Shown: piece after piece, positions 25,922-33,923 of the stretch
Layout: every line of letters starts with the position of its first letter
How positions within the stretch are numbered: position 1 is the stretch's first letter
Source: Clostridia bacterium
Lineage (GTDB): Bacteria > Bacillota > Clostridia > Christensenellales > Aristaeellaceae
Assembly: GCA_017397765.1 (NCBI GenBank)
Contig: JAFQIB010000096.1
Span: 1-37,307 of the forward strand
Direction: 5' to 3'
DNA length: 37,307 nucleotides
Program-made: the position numbers and the translations under genes
Notes under the pieces: generated by a model
The model's database searches: none
What the model saw: the letters and a program-made list of their open reading frames with translations, nothing else
What the model was told of the DNA's origin: nothing

Positions 25922-26668
25922 ATGCATACCAGCACCCAGGACCGCCCGCCCCAGGAAAAGGTCTGCGGCTACGAATACACCGTCCGCCGGGGCGACAGCT
26001 TCTACCTGATCGCCAACCGGCTCGGCATCCCGCTGCGGGATCTGCTGGAGGCCAACAGCGACATCAACCCCGCCCGGCTGATGGTCGGCGACGTGCTGTG
26101 CATCCCGACGGAGGAGGACGACGCCCCACCGGAAGCCCCCGCCGTCCCGGAAACACCGCCCGAAGCAGAAACGCCGCCAGTTCCCGATGTTTCCGACGAG
26201 CCGGAGCAGCCGTCCGCGCCCCAAACGCCGTCGGAGCCGGAAGCGCCGCCTGAAGCGGAGCTGCCCGGGGACGGTCTGCCAGGCGATGAGGATCTCGACG
26301 CGCCCGCAGTCCTCCCCGATGCGGAGAATACGCCTGGCGCCGTCGTCTGTCCGCAGGGAAGCCGTTATGTCCTCCGCCCGGGCGAAACTGCCGCCGACGT
26401 TCAGCTGCGCGCCGACATCAACCGCTACACGCTGGAAAGTGCCAATCCCTCGGTTAACCTGGAGCAGCTCACTGCCGGTCAGACGCTTTGCGTGCCCGCC
26501 GGGAACGCCCCCTGCCCTGCCCCCTCCACCTACATCCTGCAGGCAGAGGAAACCCTGGAGAGCGCCGCGCTGCGCCTGAACACCTCCCTGGCCGCCCTGC
26601 TGCGGGCAAATCCCTGCCTGGCCCCCTCGGATTTTACTGCCGGACGCTGTATTTTCATCCCGGAATAA
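25922..26668 (+). CDS. Triple-LysM protein with P/E-rich linker
   Basis: A 248-residue protein. LysM domain 1 (about 17-62) is well conserved (YTVRRGDSFYLIANRLG, then MVGDVLCIP). A proline- and glutamate-rich linker follows at 63-143, then two weaker LysM repeats at about 148-192 and 203-248, each ending in a C-I/V-P step. LysM binds N-acetylglucosamine chains. There is no signal peptide or membrane helix, so it is either made in the mother cell as a spore-coat protein of the SafA kind or exported by another route; that is inference. The ATG at 25922 has AAAGGAG 8 bases upstream; an earlier in-frame start at 25859 lacks one. The upstream CATATCCT box is compatible with a sporulation promoter. 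Confidence 0.8.
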   Translation: MHTSTQDRPPQEKVCGYEYTVRRGDSFYLIANRLGIPLRDLLEANSDINPARLMVGDVLCIPTEEDDAPPEAPAVPETPPEAETPPVPDVSDEPEQPSAPQTPSEPEAPPEAELPGDGLPGDEDLDAPAVLPDAENTPGAVVCPQGSRYVLRPGETAADVQLRADINRYTLESANPSVNLEQLTAGQTLCVPAGNAPCPAPSTYILQAEETLESAALRLNTSLAALLRANPCLAPSDFTAGRCIFIPE

Positions 26669-26674
26669 TTTTTC

Positions 26675-26703
26675 TTGCCTTTTCCTTCATCTTATGCTAC
26701 GCT
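26675..26703 (+). promoter_or_regulatory. Weak promoter candidate before the five-repeat protein
   Basis: TTGCCT (26675-26680) and TACGCT (26698-26703) are 17 bases apart, the latter with a TG extension. A CACCGGG/CCCGGTG hairpin (26725-26731 with 26741-26747) lies in the leader and has no T-run after it. Confidence 0.4.
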
Positions 26704-26811
26704 GCCTGAGAAGTTTTTTATTTTCACCGGGAACAAAAGCCCCGGTGCATTCGTCATGTATGGCGTGAGGCACATGAGTGACCCACGATGACCCAAGGAG
26801 GTAAGATACCC

Positions 26812-27981
26812 ATGAAGAAGTTTTTCCTGATGCTGATGGCCCTGATGATGGCCATGACCGCTGTGACCGCCATGGCCGAAGACGCTGCAATTGCATCCCC
26901 CAGCGCCGCGGATGTGGAGATTGCCGAAATCTCCGGCTTCGTGATGGAGGTGCTGGATGAATCCATCCTGCTCACGACCCGCGACGGCCTGGTTGTGGAA
27001 GCCCTGCTGAACGACGCGACCGTCTGCGAAGGCAAGGAGATCGCTGTGGGTGATTTCATCACCATCTTCTATAACGGCATGATGACCCGTTCCATCCCCG
27101 CCCAGATCACCGCCGAGTACATCGCCGACCACATGCTGATGGGCGTTGTGAGCGAAATGACCGAAACCGGCTTCACCCTGACCTTCGGCGAGGAGATCTA
27201 TCAGGTGAATGCCGAGGCTGCCCTGATGGCTGGCATCCAGGACGGCATGTTCGTCACCGTGTACCACAACGGCGCGATGACCATGTCCCTGCCCGCTCAG
27301 GTGAGCGCTGCCCACATCCGCGGCCAGGAGCTCGTCGGCACTGTGACCGAGATGGCTGAGGGCGGCTTCATCCTGACCGTGGAGGGCGAGGAGCTCCCCT
27401 ACCAGGTCGCCCTCAAGGAAGGCGCGATGCAGTTTGTCCAGGCCGAGCCCGGCATGGAAGTGATCGTCATCATTGACGGCCTGGTGACTGCCTCCCTGGA
27501 GTCCATCCTGGTCAACGCCACCGAGATCCTGCCCCTGCCCGCCGTCCAGGAGGTCTTTGACATGGCCGGCGTCGTCACCGAAACCGGCGACGGCTTCCTG
27601 ATGATCGAAAACGCCGATGGCCAGACCGTGCAGGTCAACCTGTCCGAGGAGACCCTGTTCGAAGGCAAGGAAGAGATTGAGGCCGGCGACTTCATCCACG
27701 TCGCCTACAATGGCCAGATGACCTTCTCCATCCCCGCGCAGATCGCTGCCCATAAGATCGGCTGCTACGCCCACACCGGCGTTGTCGGCGAGATCACCGA
27801 GGGCCAGTTCGCCCTGGACACCGGCCTGGAGCTGATCCTGGTCAATGCCACCGCCGAGCAGCTGACCGGCGTTGAGACCGGCATGACCGTGACCGTTTAC
27901 TCCAACGGCGCGATGACCATGTCCCTCCCCGCCCAGATCGGCGCAGAAATGATCACCGCCACCGAGACTATCACCGATTGA
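26812..27981 (+). CDS. Secreted protein of five internal repeats
   Basis: A 389-residue protein with a clear signal peptide: MKK, a hydrophobic core rich in M, A and L, and a probable cleavage after TAMA near residue 22. The rest is five copies of a unit of about 65-70 residues starting near 36, 103, 168, 239 and 309. Each unit opens with a G-V-V-x-E strand, has a short G-F-x-L strand, and most end in NGxMTxSIPAQI. The third copy is the most divergent. The predicted all-beta, small-barrel look suggests an OB-like fold, but I do not recognise the family. No sortase signal or lipobox is present. AAGGAGGT lies 9 bases before the ATG; an earlier in-frame start at 26788 lacks one. It may be a cell-surface or envelope protein. 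Confidence 0.8.
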   Translation: MKKFFLMLMALMMAMTAVTAMAEDAAIASPSAADVEIAEISGFVMEVLDESILLTTRDGLVVEALLNDATVCEGKEIAVGDFITIFYNGMMTRSIPAQITAEYIADHMLMGVVSEMTETGFTLTFGEEIYQVNAEAALMAGIQDGMFVTVYHNGAMTMSLPAQVSAAHIRGQELVGTVTEMAEGGFILTVEGEELPYQVALKEGAMQFVQAEPGMEVIVIIDGLVTASLESILVNATEILPLPAVQEVFDMAGVVTETGDGFLMIENADGQTVQVNLSEETLFEGKEEIEAGDFIHVAYNGQMTFSIPAQIAAHKIGCYAHTGVVGEITEGQFALDTGLELILVNATAEQLTGVETGMTVTVYSNGAMTMSLPAQIGAEMITATETITD

Positions 27982-27997
27982 TGAACCCAATATAAAA

Positions 27998-28030
27998 CGG
28001 AGACCGTCGCTTATGACGGTCTCCGCTTTT
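27998..28030 (+). terminator. Terminator after the five-repeat protein
   Basis: CGGAGACCGTC (27998-28008) pairs perfectly with GACGGTCTCCG (28015-28025) around a 6-base loop, followed by CTTTT. On the minus strand the stem is followed by TTTTA, so it can also serve mscL. Confidence 0.9.
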
Positions 28031-28067
28031 GTGTCACAGCATGCTAAGCAACCGTAACACTAACTAA

Positions 28068-28103
28068 ATTCCGAATTCCGAATTCCGAATTCCTAATTCC
28101 TAA
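28068..28103. repeat. Tandem ATTCCGA heptamer repeat beside mscL
   Basis: Five near-perfect 7-base units (ATTCCGA three times, ATTCCTA twice) run up to the mscL stop codon. The same unit occurs in degenerate form at 3102-3135, again at the 3' end of a gene. Confidence 0.75.
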
Positions 28104-28104
28104 T

Positions 28105-28518
28105 TTACTTCAGCTCGCTGGTGCAGTGCGCGCACTTGGTCGCCTCGATCGGGATCTCGGACAGGCAGTAGGGGCACTTCTTGGTGGTGGGCGCGGCGGG
28201 CGCAGCGGGCTTCTTGCCGATGCCGGACACCTTGTTGAAGAACTTGATGATCAGGAACAGCACCAGGGCGGTGATCACGAAGTTGATGATGGTGGACACG
28301 AAGTCAGACGCGGCCAGACCCCAGGACCACTGGGCTTCGCCGATGAGGATCTCCTCGGGCTTGGCGCCCATGATCCAGGCCAGCAGGGGCTTGATGAAGT
28401 CATTGGACACGCCGTTGACGATCGCCGTGAACGCGCCGCCGATGATCACGCCGACAGCCAGGTCGATCACGTTGCCGCGCAGGGCAAACTTTTTGAACTC
28501 TTCAAAGAACTTCTTCAT
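28105..28518 (-). CDS. mscL: Large-conductance mechanosensitive channel with zinc-ribbon tail
   Basis: A 137-residue MscL. The N-terminal helix and first membrane helix read FALRGNVIDLAVGVIIGGAF, the classic pore segment, and the second helix is at about 65-92. Instead of the usual C-terminal helix bundle, a P/A-rich linker leads to a four-cysteine ribbon, CPYC and CAHC, at about 114-135. MscL opens under membrane tension to release solutes on osmotic downshock; the ribbon may bind zinc and alter assembly or gating, which is inference. The ATG at 28518 lies 9 bases after AAGGAGG; an ATG 9 bases earlier touches the ribosome binding site and is unlikely. Confidence 0.93.
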   Translation of the reverse strand: MKKFFEEFKKFALRGNVIDLAVGVIIGGAFTAIVNGVSNDFIKPLLAWIMGAKPEEILIGEAQWSWGLAASDFVSTIINFVITALVLFLIIKFFNKVSGIGKKPAAPAAPTTKKCPYCLSEIPIEATKCAHCTSELK

Positions 28519-28564
28519 TTGGGTCATCCTCCTTAATATAGTGAACGGTATGGGTTCATCACCA

Positions 28565-28593
28565 AGTATAGCACAGCATGGCACCGGGCGCAA
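28565..28593 (-). promoter_or_regulatory. Promoter of mscL
   Basis: On the minus strand TTGCGC (28593-28588) and TATACT (28570-28565) are 17 bases apart, about 45 bases before the mscL start. It is divergent from the prmA promoter, only 16 bases away. Confidence 0.75.
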
Positions 28594-28603
28594 GGCATTT
28601 TTT

Positions 28604-28638
28604 CACCGGTTGACCTCCGGTGGAATATGCCGTATAAT
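28604..28638 (+). promoter_or_regulatory. Promoter of prmA with an inverted repeat around the -35 box
   Basis: TTGACC (28610-28615) and a perfect TATAAT (28633-28638) are 17 bases apart. CACCGG (28604-28609) and CCGGTG (28617-28622) flank the -35 hexamer as an inverted repeat, a possible operator that could also reach the divergent mscL promoter. Confidence 0.8.
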
Positions 28639-28680
28639 AAAGGATGGAAAATTATCAATTTCAGCAAAGGATGATGACAG

Positions 28681-29634
28681 ATGGATTGGGTCGAGCTGAC
28701 CATACATACCACCACCATGGGCGCGGATATCGTCTCCGAAGCCCTGATGAACGAAGGCGCCACTGGCACCATGGTCGAGGACCGGGCCGATATTCCCGAT
28801 CCCGACAAGCCCAATGGCTACTGGGAGATCATTGATCCGAATCTCATCAACACCCTGCCCGAGGACGTGCTGGTGCATGCCTGGTTCGAGCCGGATGAGA
28901 AGTTTGCCGACCGCATGGGCGCACTGAAGGGCCACATGGCAGAGCTGAAGGCTGCCGATCTGGGCATTGACATGGGCAGCCTGGAGATGAACACCCTGAA
29001 CGTTCACGATGAGGACTGGTCGGAGGTGTGGAAGAAGTTCTACAAGCCCTTCCGCGCCGGCAAGCGCCTGGTGGTCAAGCCCACCTGGGAGCTCTATGAT
29101 GCGCAGGAGAACGATCTGGTCATGGAGATCGATCCCGGCATGGCCTTTGGCTCCGGCACCCACGAGACCACCGGCATGTGCCTGGAGCTGCTGGAGGACG
29201 TGATGCTCAAGCAGCCCGTCCGTACCGTCATCGACGTGGGCACCGGCTCGGGCATCCTCGCCATCGGTGCAGCGATGCTGGGCGCGAAGGACGTGCTGGC
29301 CATCGACATCGATCCCACCGCCGTCAAGGTCGCCAAGGAGAATGTGGAACACAACGGCCTGCAGCACGTCATCCGCGCGGTAGAGGGCAATCTGCTCGAA
29401 TCCACCGACGGCGTCTGCGAGGTCTGCGTGGCCAACATCATCGCCGACGTCATCTGCATGTTTGCCAAGCCCCTCATCCCCCACATCGTGGAAGGCGGAT
29501 TGTTCATCTGCTCCGGCATCATCAAGGAGCGCGAGCAGGACGTGGTGAACGCGCTGAACGAAGCAAATTACACCATCCTGGAGATCCGCCGCAAGGGCGA
29601 GTGGGTCGCCATCCTGTCCAGGAGGCCTGACTGA
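28681..29634 (+). CDS. prmA: Ribosomal protein L11 methyltransferase
   Basis: A 317-residue SAM-dependent enzyme that methylates ribosomal protein L11. The N-terminal substrate-recognition domain is followed by the PrmA signature DPGMAFGSGTHETT (about 151-164), the SAM-binding DVGTGSGIL (about 185-193), an acidic AIDIDP strand end, and the NIIADVI motif near 222-228. Length is normal. AAAGGA lies 9 bases before the ATG. Its stop overlaps the rsmE start (TGATG), so the two are coupled; prmA-rsmE is a widespread pair. Confidence 0.95.
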   Translation: MDWVELTIHTTTMGADIVSEALMNEGATGTMVEDRADIPDPDKPNGYWEIIDPNLINTLPEDVLVHAWFEPDEKFADRMGALKGHMAELKAADLGIDMGSLEMNTLNVHDEDWSEVWKKFYKPFRAGKRLVVKPTWELYDAQENDLVMEIDPGMAFGSGTHETTGMCLELLEDVMLKQPVRTVIDVGTGSGILAIGAAMLGAKDVLAIDIDPTAVKVAKENVEHNGLQHVIRAVEGNLLESTDGVCEVCVANIIADVICMFAKPLIPHIVEGGLFICSGIIKEREQDVVNALNEANYTILEIRRKGEWVAILSRRPD

Positions 29635-30365
29635 TGCACCGTTTTTATGCTGACGAACGGGGCGTGCAGGACGACACCGCCGTCCTCTGCGAGGAGGACG
29701 CCCGCCATGCATCCCGCGTGCTGCGGATGAAGCCCGGCGAAGCCTGCGAGCTCTTCGCAGCCGGCAAGCGCTTCTCCGCCGAAATTGTTGCCATGGGCGA
29801 GCAGGTCGAGGTGCGCATCACCGGCGAAATGCCCTCCACCGAGGCCCGGCTGCGCATCACCCTCTATCAGGGACTGCCCAAGGCGGACAAGATGGAGCTG
29901 ATCGTGCAGAAATCCGTGGAGCTGGGGGCGGCAGCCGTCGTGCCTGTGGCCATGAGCCGCTGCGTCGTCCAGCTGGATCAGAAGGACGGACGCAAAAAGC
30001 AGGAGCGCTGGCAGAAGATCGCCCGCGAGGCCTGCAAGCAGTCCGGCCGGTGCGAGATGCTGCAGGTGTCGGAGCCCATCTCCTTCAAGCAGCTTCTGGC
30101 AAGGCTGCCCCAGCATCAGGCGGCCATCGTGCCGTGGGAGGACGCAAGGGGCTATTCCCTCGCCCGCTTCCGTCAGGAGCATCCGGACGTGATCGATCTG
30201 GCCATCGTCATCGGCCCCGAGGGCGGCATGTCGGAGGAGGAGATCGCCCGGATGAAGGAAGCGGATTGCCGTTCCGTCACCCTCGGCCCGCGGATTCTCC
30301 GCACCGAAACCGCCGGGCTCTGCGCCATGAGCGCGCTACTTTGCCTCTATGGCGATATGGAGTGA
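29634..30365 (+). CDS. rsmE: 16S rRNA (uracil-1498-N3)-methyltransferase
   Basis: A SPOUT-class enzyme of 243 residues that methylates U1498 of 16S rRNA. An N-terminal PUA-like domain leads to the knotted catalytic domain with IGPEGGMSEEE near 195-205 and LGPRILRTETA near 220-230, both signatures of the family. It starts within the prmA stop codon and ends 9 bases before mtaB. Confidence 0.95.
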   Translation: MHRFYADERGVQDDTAVLCEEDARHASRVLRMKPGEACELFAAGKRFSAEIVAMGEQVEVRITGEMPSTEARLRITLYQGLPKADKMELIVQKSVELGAAAVVPVAMSRCVVQLDQKDGRKKQERWQKIAREACKQSGRCEMLQVSEPISFKQLLARLPQHQAAIVPWEDARGYSLARFRQEHPDVIDLAIVIGPEGGMSEEEIARMKEADCRSVTLGPRILRTETAGLCAMSALLCLYGDME

Positions 30366-30374
30366 ACCCAAGCG

Positions 30375-31670
30375 ATGAAAACCGTTGCTTTCCACACCCT
30401 TGGCTGCAAGGTGAACCAATACGATACCCAGGCCATGTTGGAGAAATTCCGCGCCGCTGGGTATCAAGTGGTTCCCTTTGACGGCCCTGCGGATGTGTAT
30501 GTTATCAACACCTGCACCGTCACCGGCACAGGCGACAAGAAATCCCTGCAGCTGACCCGCCGCCTTCGCCGGGAGCACCCGGAGAGCCAGATCATCCTGG
30601 CAGGATGCCTGGCCCAGCGCAAGGGCGCGGCGCTGCTGGAAACCGGCGCGCGGCTCATCATCGGCACCCAGTACCGGGATCAGGTGGTGACGCTGCTGGA
30701 AAAGGCCATGGCGGAGGACGCCGGCCTGTCCGCGGTGAACGAGCTGAACGCCGCCACTCCCTTTGAGGAGCTGACCATCACCGCCCAGGAGGAGCACACC
30801 CGCGCCACCCTCAAGATCCAGGAGGGCTGCAACAACCACTGCACCTACTGCATTATTCCCAGCGTCCGCGGGCCGATCCGCTCCCGGAGCCTGGACAACA
30901 TCCGGCAGGAAACGCAGCGTCTGGCAGCAGCCGGCTACAGGGAGATCGTACTGACCGGCATCCACCTGTCCAGCTACGGCAAGGATCTGGGCGACGGCTC
31001 GACGCTGCTGGACGCCATCCGCGCCGTGCATGCGGTCGAAGGCGTGCAGCGCATCCGGCTGGGCAGCCTGGAGCCGACCATCGCCACTGAAGGCTTCTCC
31101 CAGGCACTGGCGGTCCTGCCCAAGGTCTGCCCCCAGTTCCACCTGGCGCTGCAGTCCGGCAGCAACACCGTGCTGAATCGCATGGCCCGCCGCTACAACA
31201 TGACCATGTATATGCAGGCGGTGGACAACCTGCGCGCCGCCTTCCCGCTGGCAGCCTTCACCACCGATGTGCTGACCTGCTTCCCCGGCGAAACCGAGGA
31301 GGAGTACCGGGAGACCAGGCAGGTCATCCGGGACGTGGGCTTTGCCAAGATCCACGTCTTCCCCTACTCCCCCCGCGAGGGCACGAAGGCCGCCGTCATG
31401 CCCGGGCAGCTGTCCAAGGCCGTGAAGGAGCAGCGCACCCGCGAGCTGATCGCCCTGGGCGAGGAGACTGCCGCCGCTTATCAGGCGCAGTGGCTCGGCC
31501 GGGAAACCACTGTGCTGATCGAGGAAAAGATCGGCGGTCTCTGGCACGGCTACACGCCGGAGTACATCCCGGTGACCCTGCCGGACTGCCCCGCCTGCGC
31601 CCCCGGACGCATGGTAAACGTCCGCCTGACCGCCTCCTGCCCCGAGGGCATGACGGCCGACGTTATCTGA
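30375..31670 (+). CDS. mtaB: tRNA t6A37 methylthiotransferase MtaB
   Basis: A radical SAM methylthiotransferase of 431 residues that converts t6A37 to ms2t6A37 in tRNAs reading ANN codons. The N-terminal domain holds the three cysteines of the auxiliary cluster (C11 in TLGCKVNQYD, C47, C78). The radical SAM cluster is C152-x3-C156-x2-C159 in GCNNHCTYC. A TRAM-like domain closes the protein. The CKVNQYD start separates it from MiaB and RimO. The ribosome binding site is weak (GGAG overlapping the rsmE end), which suggests coupling. Confidence 0.94.
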   Translation: MKTVAFHTLGCKVNQYDTQAMLEKFRAAGYQVVPFDGPADVYVINTCTVTGTGDKKSLQLTRRLRREHPESQIILAGCLAQRKGAALLETGARLIIGTQYRDQVVTLLEKAMAEDAGLSAVNELNAATPFEELTITAQEEHTRATLKIQEGCNNHCTYCIIPSVRGPIRSRSLDNIRQETQRLAAAGYREIVLTGIHLSSYGKDLGDGSTLLDAIRAVHAVEGVQRIRLGSLEPTIATEGFSQALAVLPKVCPQFHLALQSGSNTVLNRMARRYNMTMYMQAVDNLRAAFPLAAFTTDVLTCFPGETEEEYRETRQVIRDVGFAKIHVFPYSPREGTKAAVMPGQLSKAVKEQRTRELIALGEETAAAYQAQWLGRETTVLIEEKIGGLWHGYTPEYIPVTLPDCPACAPGRMVNVRLTASCPEGMTADVI

Positions 31671-31696
31671 CCGCATATAGAAAGGAAGTATTGACC

Positions 31697-32038
31697 ATGG
31701 AAAACTGCCTGTTCTGCAAGATCATTGAAGGAACCATCCCCTCTGCCTGCGTGTATCAGGATGAGAAGACCTACGCCTTCCGCGACATCAATCCTGCCGC
31801 GCCCACCCATGTGCTGGTGGTACCCAAGACCCACTGCTCCGGCCTGTCCGCAGTGGACGAGCTGGACGACGCGACCCTGGCCGCCTGCCTGCGCACGGTA
31901 AAGAAGGTCGCCGAGCAGGAGGGTCTGACCGGCGGCTTCCGCATGGTCTCCAACTGCGGCGCCCATGCTTGCCAGAGCGTTCCCCATCTGCACTTCCATG
32001 TGCTGGGCGGCGAGCAGCTCAGCGAGAAGATGGTCTGA
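31697..32038 (+). CDS. HIT-family nucleotide hydrolase (HinT-like)
   Basis: A 113-residue histidine-triad protein. The catalytic triad HLHFHV has H97, H99 and H101, preceded by a CLFCKI start typical of bacterial HinT, which hydrolyses adenosine phosphoramidates. A longer in-frame reading from 31490 overlaps mtaB in another frame and is rejected. AAAGGAAG precedes the ATG. It is the last gene of the prmA group. Confidence 0.93.
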   Translation: MENCLFCKIIEGTIPSACVYQDEKTYAFRDINPAAPTHVLVVPKTHCSGLSAVDELDDATLAACLRTVKKVAEQEGLTGGFRMVSNCGAHACQSVPHLHFHVLGGEQLSEKMV

Positions 32039-32118
32039 TTCAGCTGTCCGAAAGCTCCAAACACGCCGATTCTCCGCCCTTTTGCCAAAAAATAAAGAAA
32101 AATTCGCAAAAATAGGCA

Positions 32119-32147
32119 TTGACGAGCGCACATGTTTTTGCTATAAT
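32119..32147 (+). promoter_or_regulatory. Strong promoter of rpsU
   Basis: TTGACG (32119-32124) and a perfect TATAAT (32142-32147) are 17 bases apart, in an AT-rich stretch. The leader to the GTG start is about 70 bases long with a possible weak stem. Confidence 0.88.
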
Positions 32148-32221
32148 GTCTGTACGGTTTTCGCCATCCGTCTGTCTATTTGGCTGATGTCAAGGCGAGA
32201 TGAGCGAAAGGAGGGAGAACA

Positions 32222-32395
32222 GTGTCCGAGGTACGCGTCCGTGAGAACGAATCCCTGGAGAGCGCCCTGAAGCGCTTCAAGCGTCAGTGCGCCCGCGCAG
32301 GCGTCATCCAGGAGGTCCGCAAGCGTGAGCATTACGAGAAGCCCAGCGTGAAGCGCAAGAAGAAGGCTGAGGCTGCCCGCAAGCGCAAGTATTAA
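32222..32395 (+). CDS. rpsU: Small ribosomal subunit protein bS21
   Basis: A 57-residue ribosomal protein rich in K and R, opening [10 protein letters not shown] and ending in a basic helix ([14 protein letters not shown]), the normal bS21 form and length. The start is GTG 32222 with AAGGAGGG 7 bases upstream. It has its own promoter and terminator, so it is a single-gene unit. Confidence 0.96.
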   Translation: MSEVRVRENESLESALKRFKRQCARAGVIQEVRKREHYEKPSVKRKKKAEAARKRKY

Positions 32396-32416
32396 TCTTT
32401 CAATACGAAGGAAATG

Positions 32417-32445
32417 CCCCTTCCCGCATTTGGGAAGGGGTTTTT
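32417..32445 (+). terminator. Terminator of rpsU
   Basis: CCCCTTCCC (32417-32425) pairs perfectly with GGGAAGGGG (32432-32440) around a 6-base loop, followed by TTTTT. It also lies at the end of the convergent anti-sigma gene, but there is no T-run on that strand. Confidence 0.93.
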
Positions 32446-32453
32446 CGTTTTGG

Positions 32454-33407
32454 TTATTGACCCTTCAGGCCCAGGATTGAAAGCACCTGCTCCGCGGTGA
32501 AGTCCGCACCGGCAGCCGTCACTTCAATGGTCATTCCGCTGTAGTATCCGATCGTAACGTCCAGACCGCCGTCAGCGCGAATCCCCGGAAGCATGTATGC
32601 CTTTCTTTCCGCAAGCCGGTTCCGGAGCGCCAGCCTCGTCTCATTCCGGGAGACGATCAGCAGTGCATCCTCCATCCCCGGTACCGACAGACGGGAGATT
32701 TCACTGTCCTCCTCCGTATTGAAAACCCTGGCGCTGTCGTCATGGTGCAGATTAACAGCGATGCTGAGCGTAGCGCCCTGCGCATTGACCAGCGCCAGCA
32801 TATAGTCTGCCACGAACCGATCCTCCTGCGGGATCCGGTACTGGCTTACCTGATACGCATCCTCCGTCGTATACTGCCCGACAAGCTCCAGCTGTCCGTC
32901 TGCACGGCAGGCATACCCCACACGGCCCAGCTCCAGCATATACCCCGCCGGAATGGCAGCAGGCCATGGCAGTGTGCCGTCTGCTTCAACCCACGTTTGC
33001 ATCTCCTCCAGCGCTGCTGCATATTCATTGCAGGTACTGTTCATGATCCCGCCCATTTCCCCAAGCTGGGATTCCGGCGCCTTGACAAACGTGATCAAAT
33101 CCTCCGCAGAGGCTGCATACAACGCCAGCAGGCGCTCCTCCCCCGCCGTCTGTCCAAGTGCTCTGCCATTGTAAGGGACAGCCGACTCTCCCTGCCAATT
33201 CACGGCAGCCATGCCCGCCGCCACCGCAGCCGTCATGCCCAGCGACAGCACCACTACCAGCGCCAGCGCAATCATCCATTTGTTCTTCATCTTCACCTTT
33301 GGTTCGTCTCCTTTCATCCGGGCCAGCACGCGAAGCTGGCGTTCAGAAGAAAGGCCGTCATTTTCCGCCGCCCTGTGCAGCGCGGCGCGGAATTCCTGTT
33401 CCGTCAT
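32454..33407 (-). CDS. Membrane anti-sigma factor-like protein with DUF4367-type domain
   Basis: A 317-residue single-pass membrane protein. A cytoplasmic N-terminus of about 43 residues precedes one helix at about 44-66; the rest is external. The external part has an A-I-P-A-G-Y-M-L segment, a Y-T-T-E-D-A-Y strand and a C-terminal GGLDVTIGYYSG/EQVLSIL segment, which recalls DUF4367 domains often attached to anti-sigma factors. It overlaps the ECF sigma gene by four bases (ATGA), so it is made with it and most likely holds it inactive at the membrane. No zinc-binding anti-sigma motif (HxxxCxxC) is seen. The signal sensed is unknown. Confidence 0.8.
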   Translation of the reverse strand: MTEQEFRAALHRAAENDGLSSERQLRVLARMKGDEPKVKMKNKWMIALALVVVLSLGMTAAVAAGMAAVNWQGESAVPYNGRALGQTAGEERLLALYAASAEDLITFVKAPESQLGEMGGIMNSTCNEYAAALEEMQTWVEADGTLPWPAAIPAGYMLELGRVGYACRADGQLELVGQYTTEDAYQVSQYRIPQEDRFVADYMLALVNAQGATLSIAVNLHHDDSARVFNTEEDSEISRLSVPGMEDALLIVSRNETRLALRNRLAERKAYMLPGIRADGGLDVTIGYYSGMTIEVTAAGADFTAEQVLSILGLKGQ

Positions 33408-33901
33408 GGGGCTGGCCCTCCTTCCAGTTCAATTCTGAGCCGTTTCCGTCCCCGTGCAAGGCGGCGGAACACCGTCGCCCGGTCAATCCCCAGGACGGAA
33501 GCGATCTCCTCCGGGGACATGTCGTTCCAGTAATGCATCACAATCGCCTCGCGCTCCCGGGCGGGCAGGCGATGGACGCTGTCAAGGAGCCCGCTGTCCT
33601 CCTGCGGCGCGTCCGCCGCCAGGCCAAGCTCCTCCGGGGTGACATGGCGATCCACATGGCGGAACCAGCGCGAGCGCTGCTCATCCCGGCACAGGTTGAC
33701 GGCCACCCGGCTGAGCCAGGCTTTCTCCGTTTCCTGCCGCAGCTTTCCCTGCTGCCAGGCCCGGATGAAGGTCTCCTGGGCGACGTCCTGCGCCAGATGC
33801 GCATCTCCGAGCAACAGCGAGCAAAGCCCCACCAGCATCGGGCCGTAGCTGTCCATCAGCCGCAGCAGCTCCCGCTCCTTTTCCAGGCTGGTCTGTGCCA
33901 T
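33404..33901 (-). CDS. ECF-type RNA polymerase sigma factor
   Basis: A 165-residue extracytoplasmic-function sigma factor. Region 2 lies at about 15-80 with DVAQETFIRAWQ, and region 4 at about 105-155 with LPAREREAIVMHYW and the helix-turn-helix SPEEIASVLGIDRATVFRRL. Regions 1 and 3 are absent, as in the class. The ATG at 33901 follows GGAGGTG by 6 bases; an earlier GTG in frame overlaps that site. The upstream CGTATA and GGAAAC boxes suggest it transcribes its own gene. Confidence 0.93.
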   Translation of the reverse strand: MAQTSLEKERELLRLMDSYGPMLVGLCSLLLGDAHLAQDVAQETFIRAWQQGKLRQETEKAWLSRVAVNLCRDEQRSRWFRHVDRHVTPEELGLAADAPQEDSGLLDSVHRLPAREREAIVMHYWNDMSPEEIASVLGIDRATVFRRLARGRKRLRIELEGGPAP

Positions 33902-33923
33902 GCATTTCACCTCCCTCACCCTA

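Noticed and set aside
28068-28103. Replication iterons
   Set aside because: Units are only 7 bases long and in a short gap beside mscL; no dnaA, DnaA boxes or plasmid gene is nearby.
28519-28593. Longer N-terminus for MscL
   Set aside because: It would read through the ribosome binding site and promoter; the MKKFF start fits the family.
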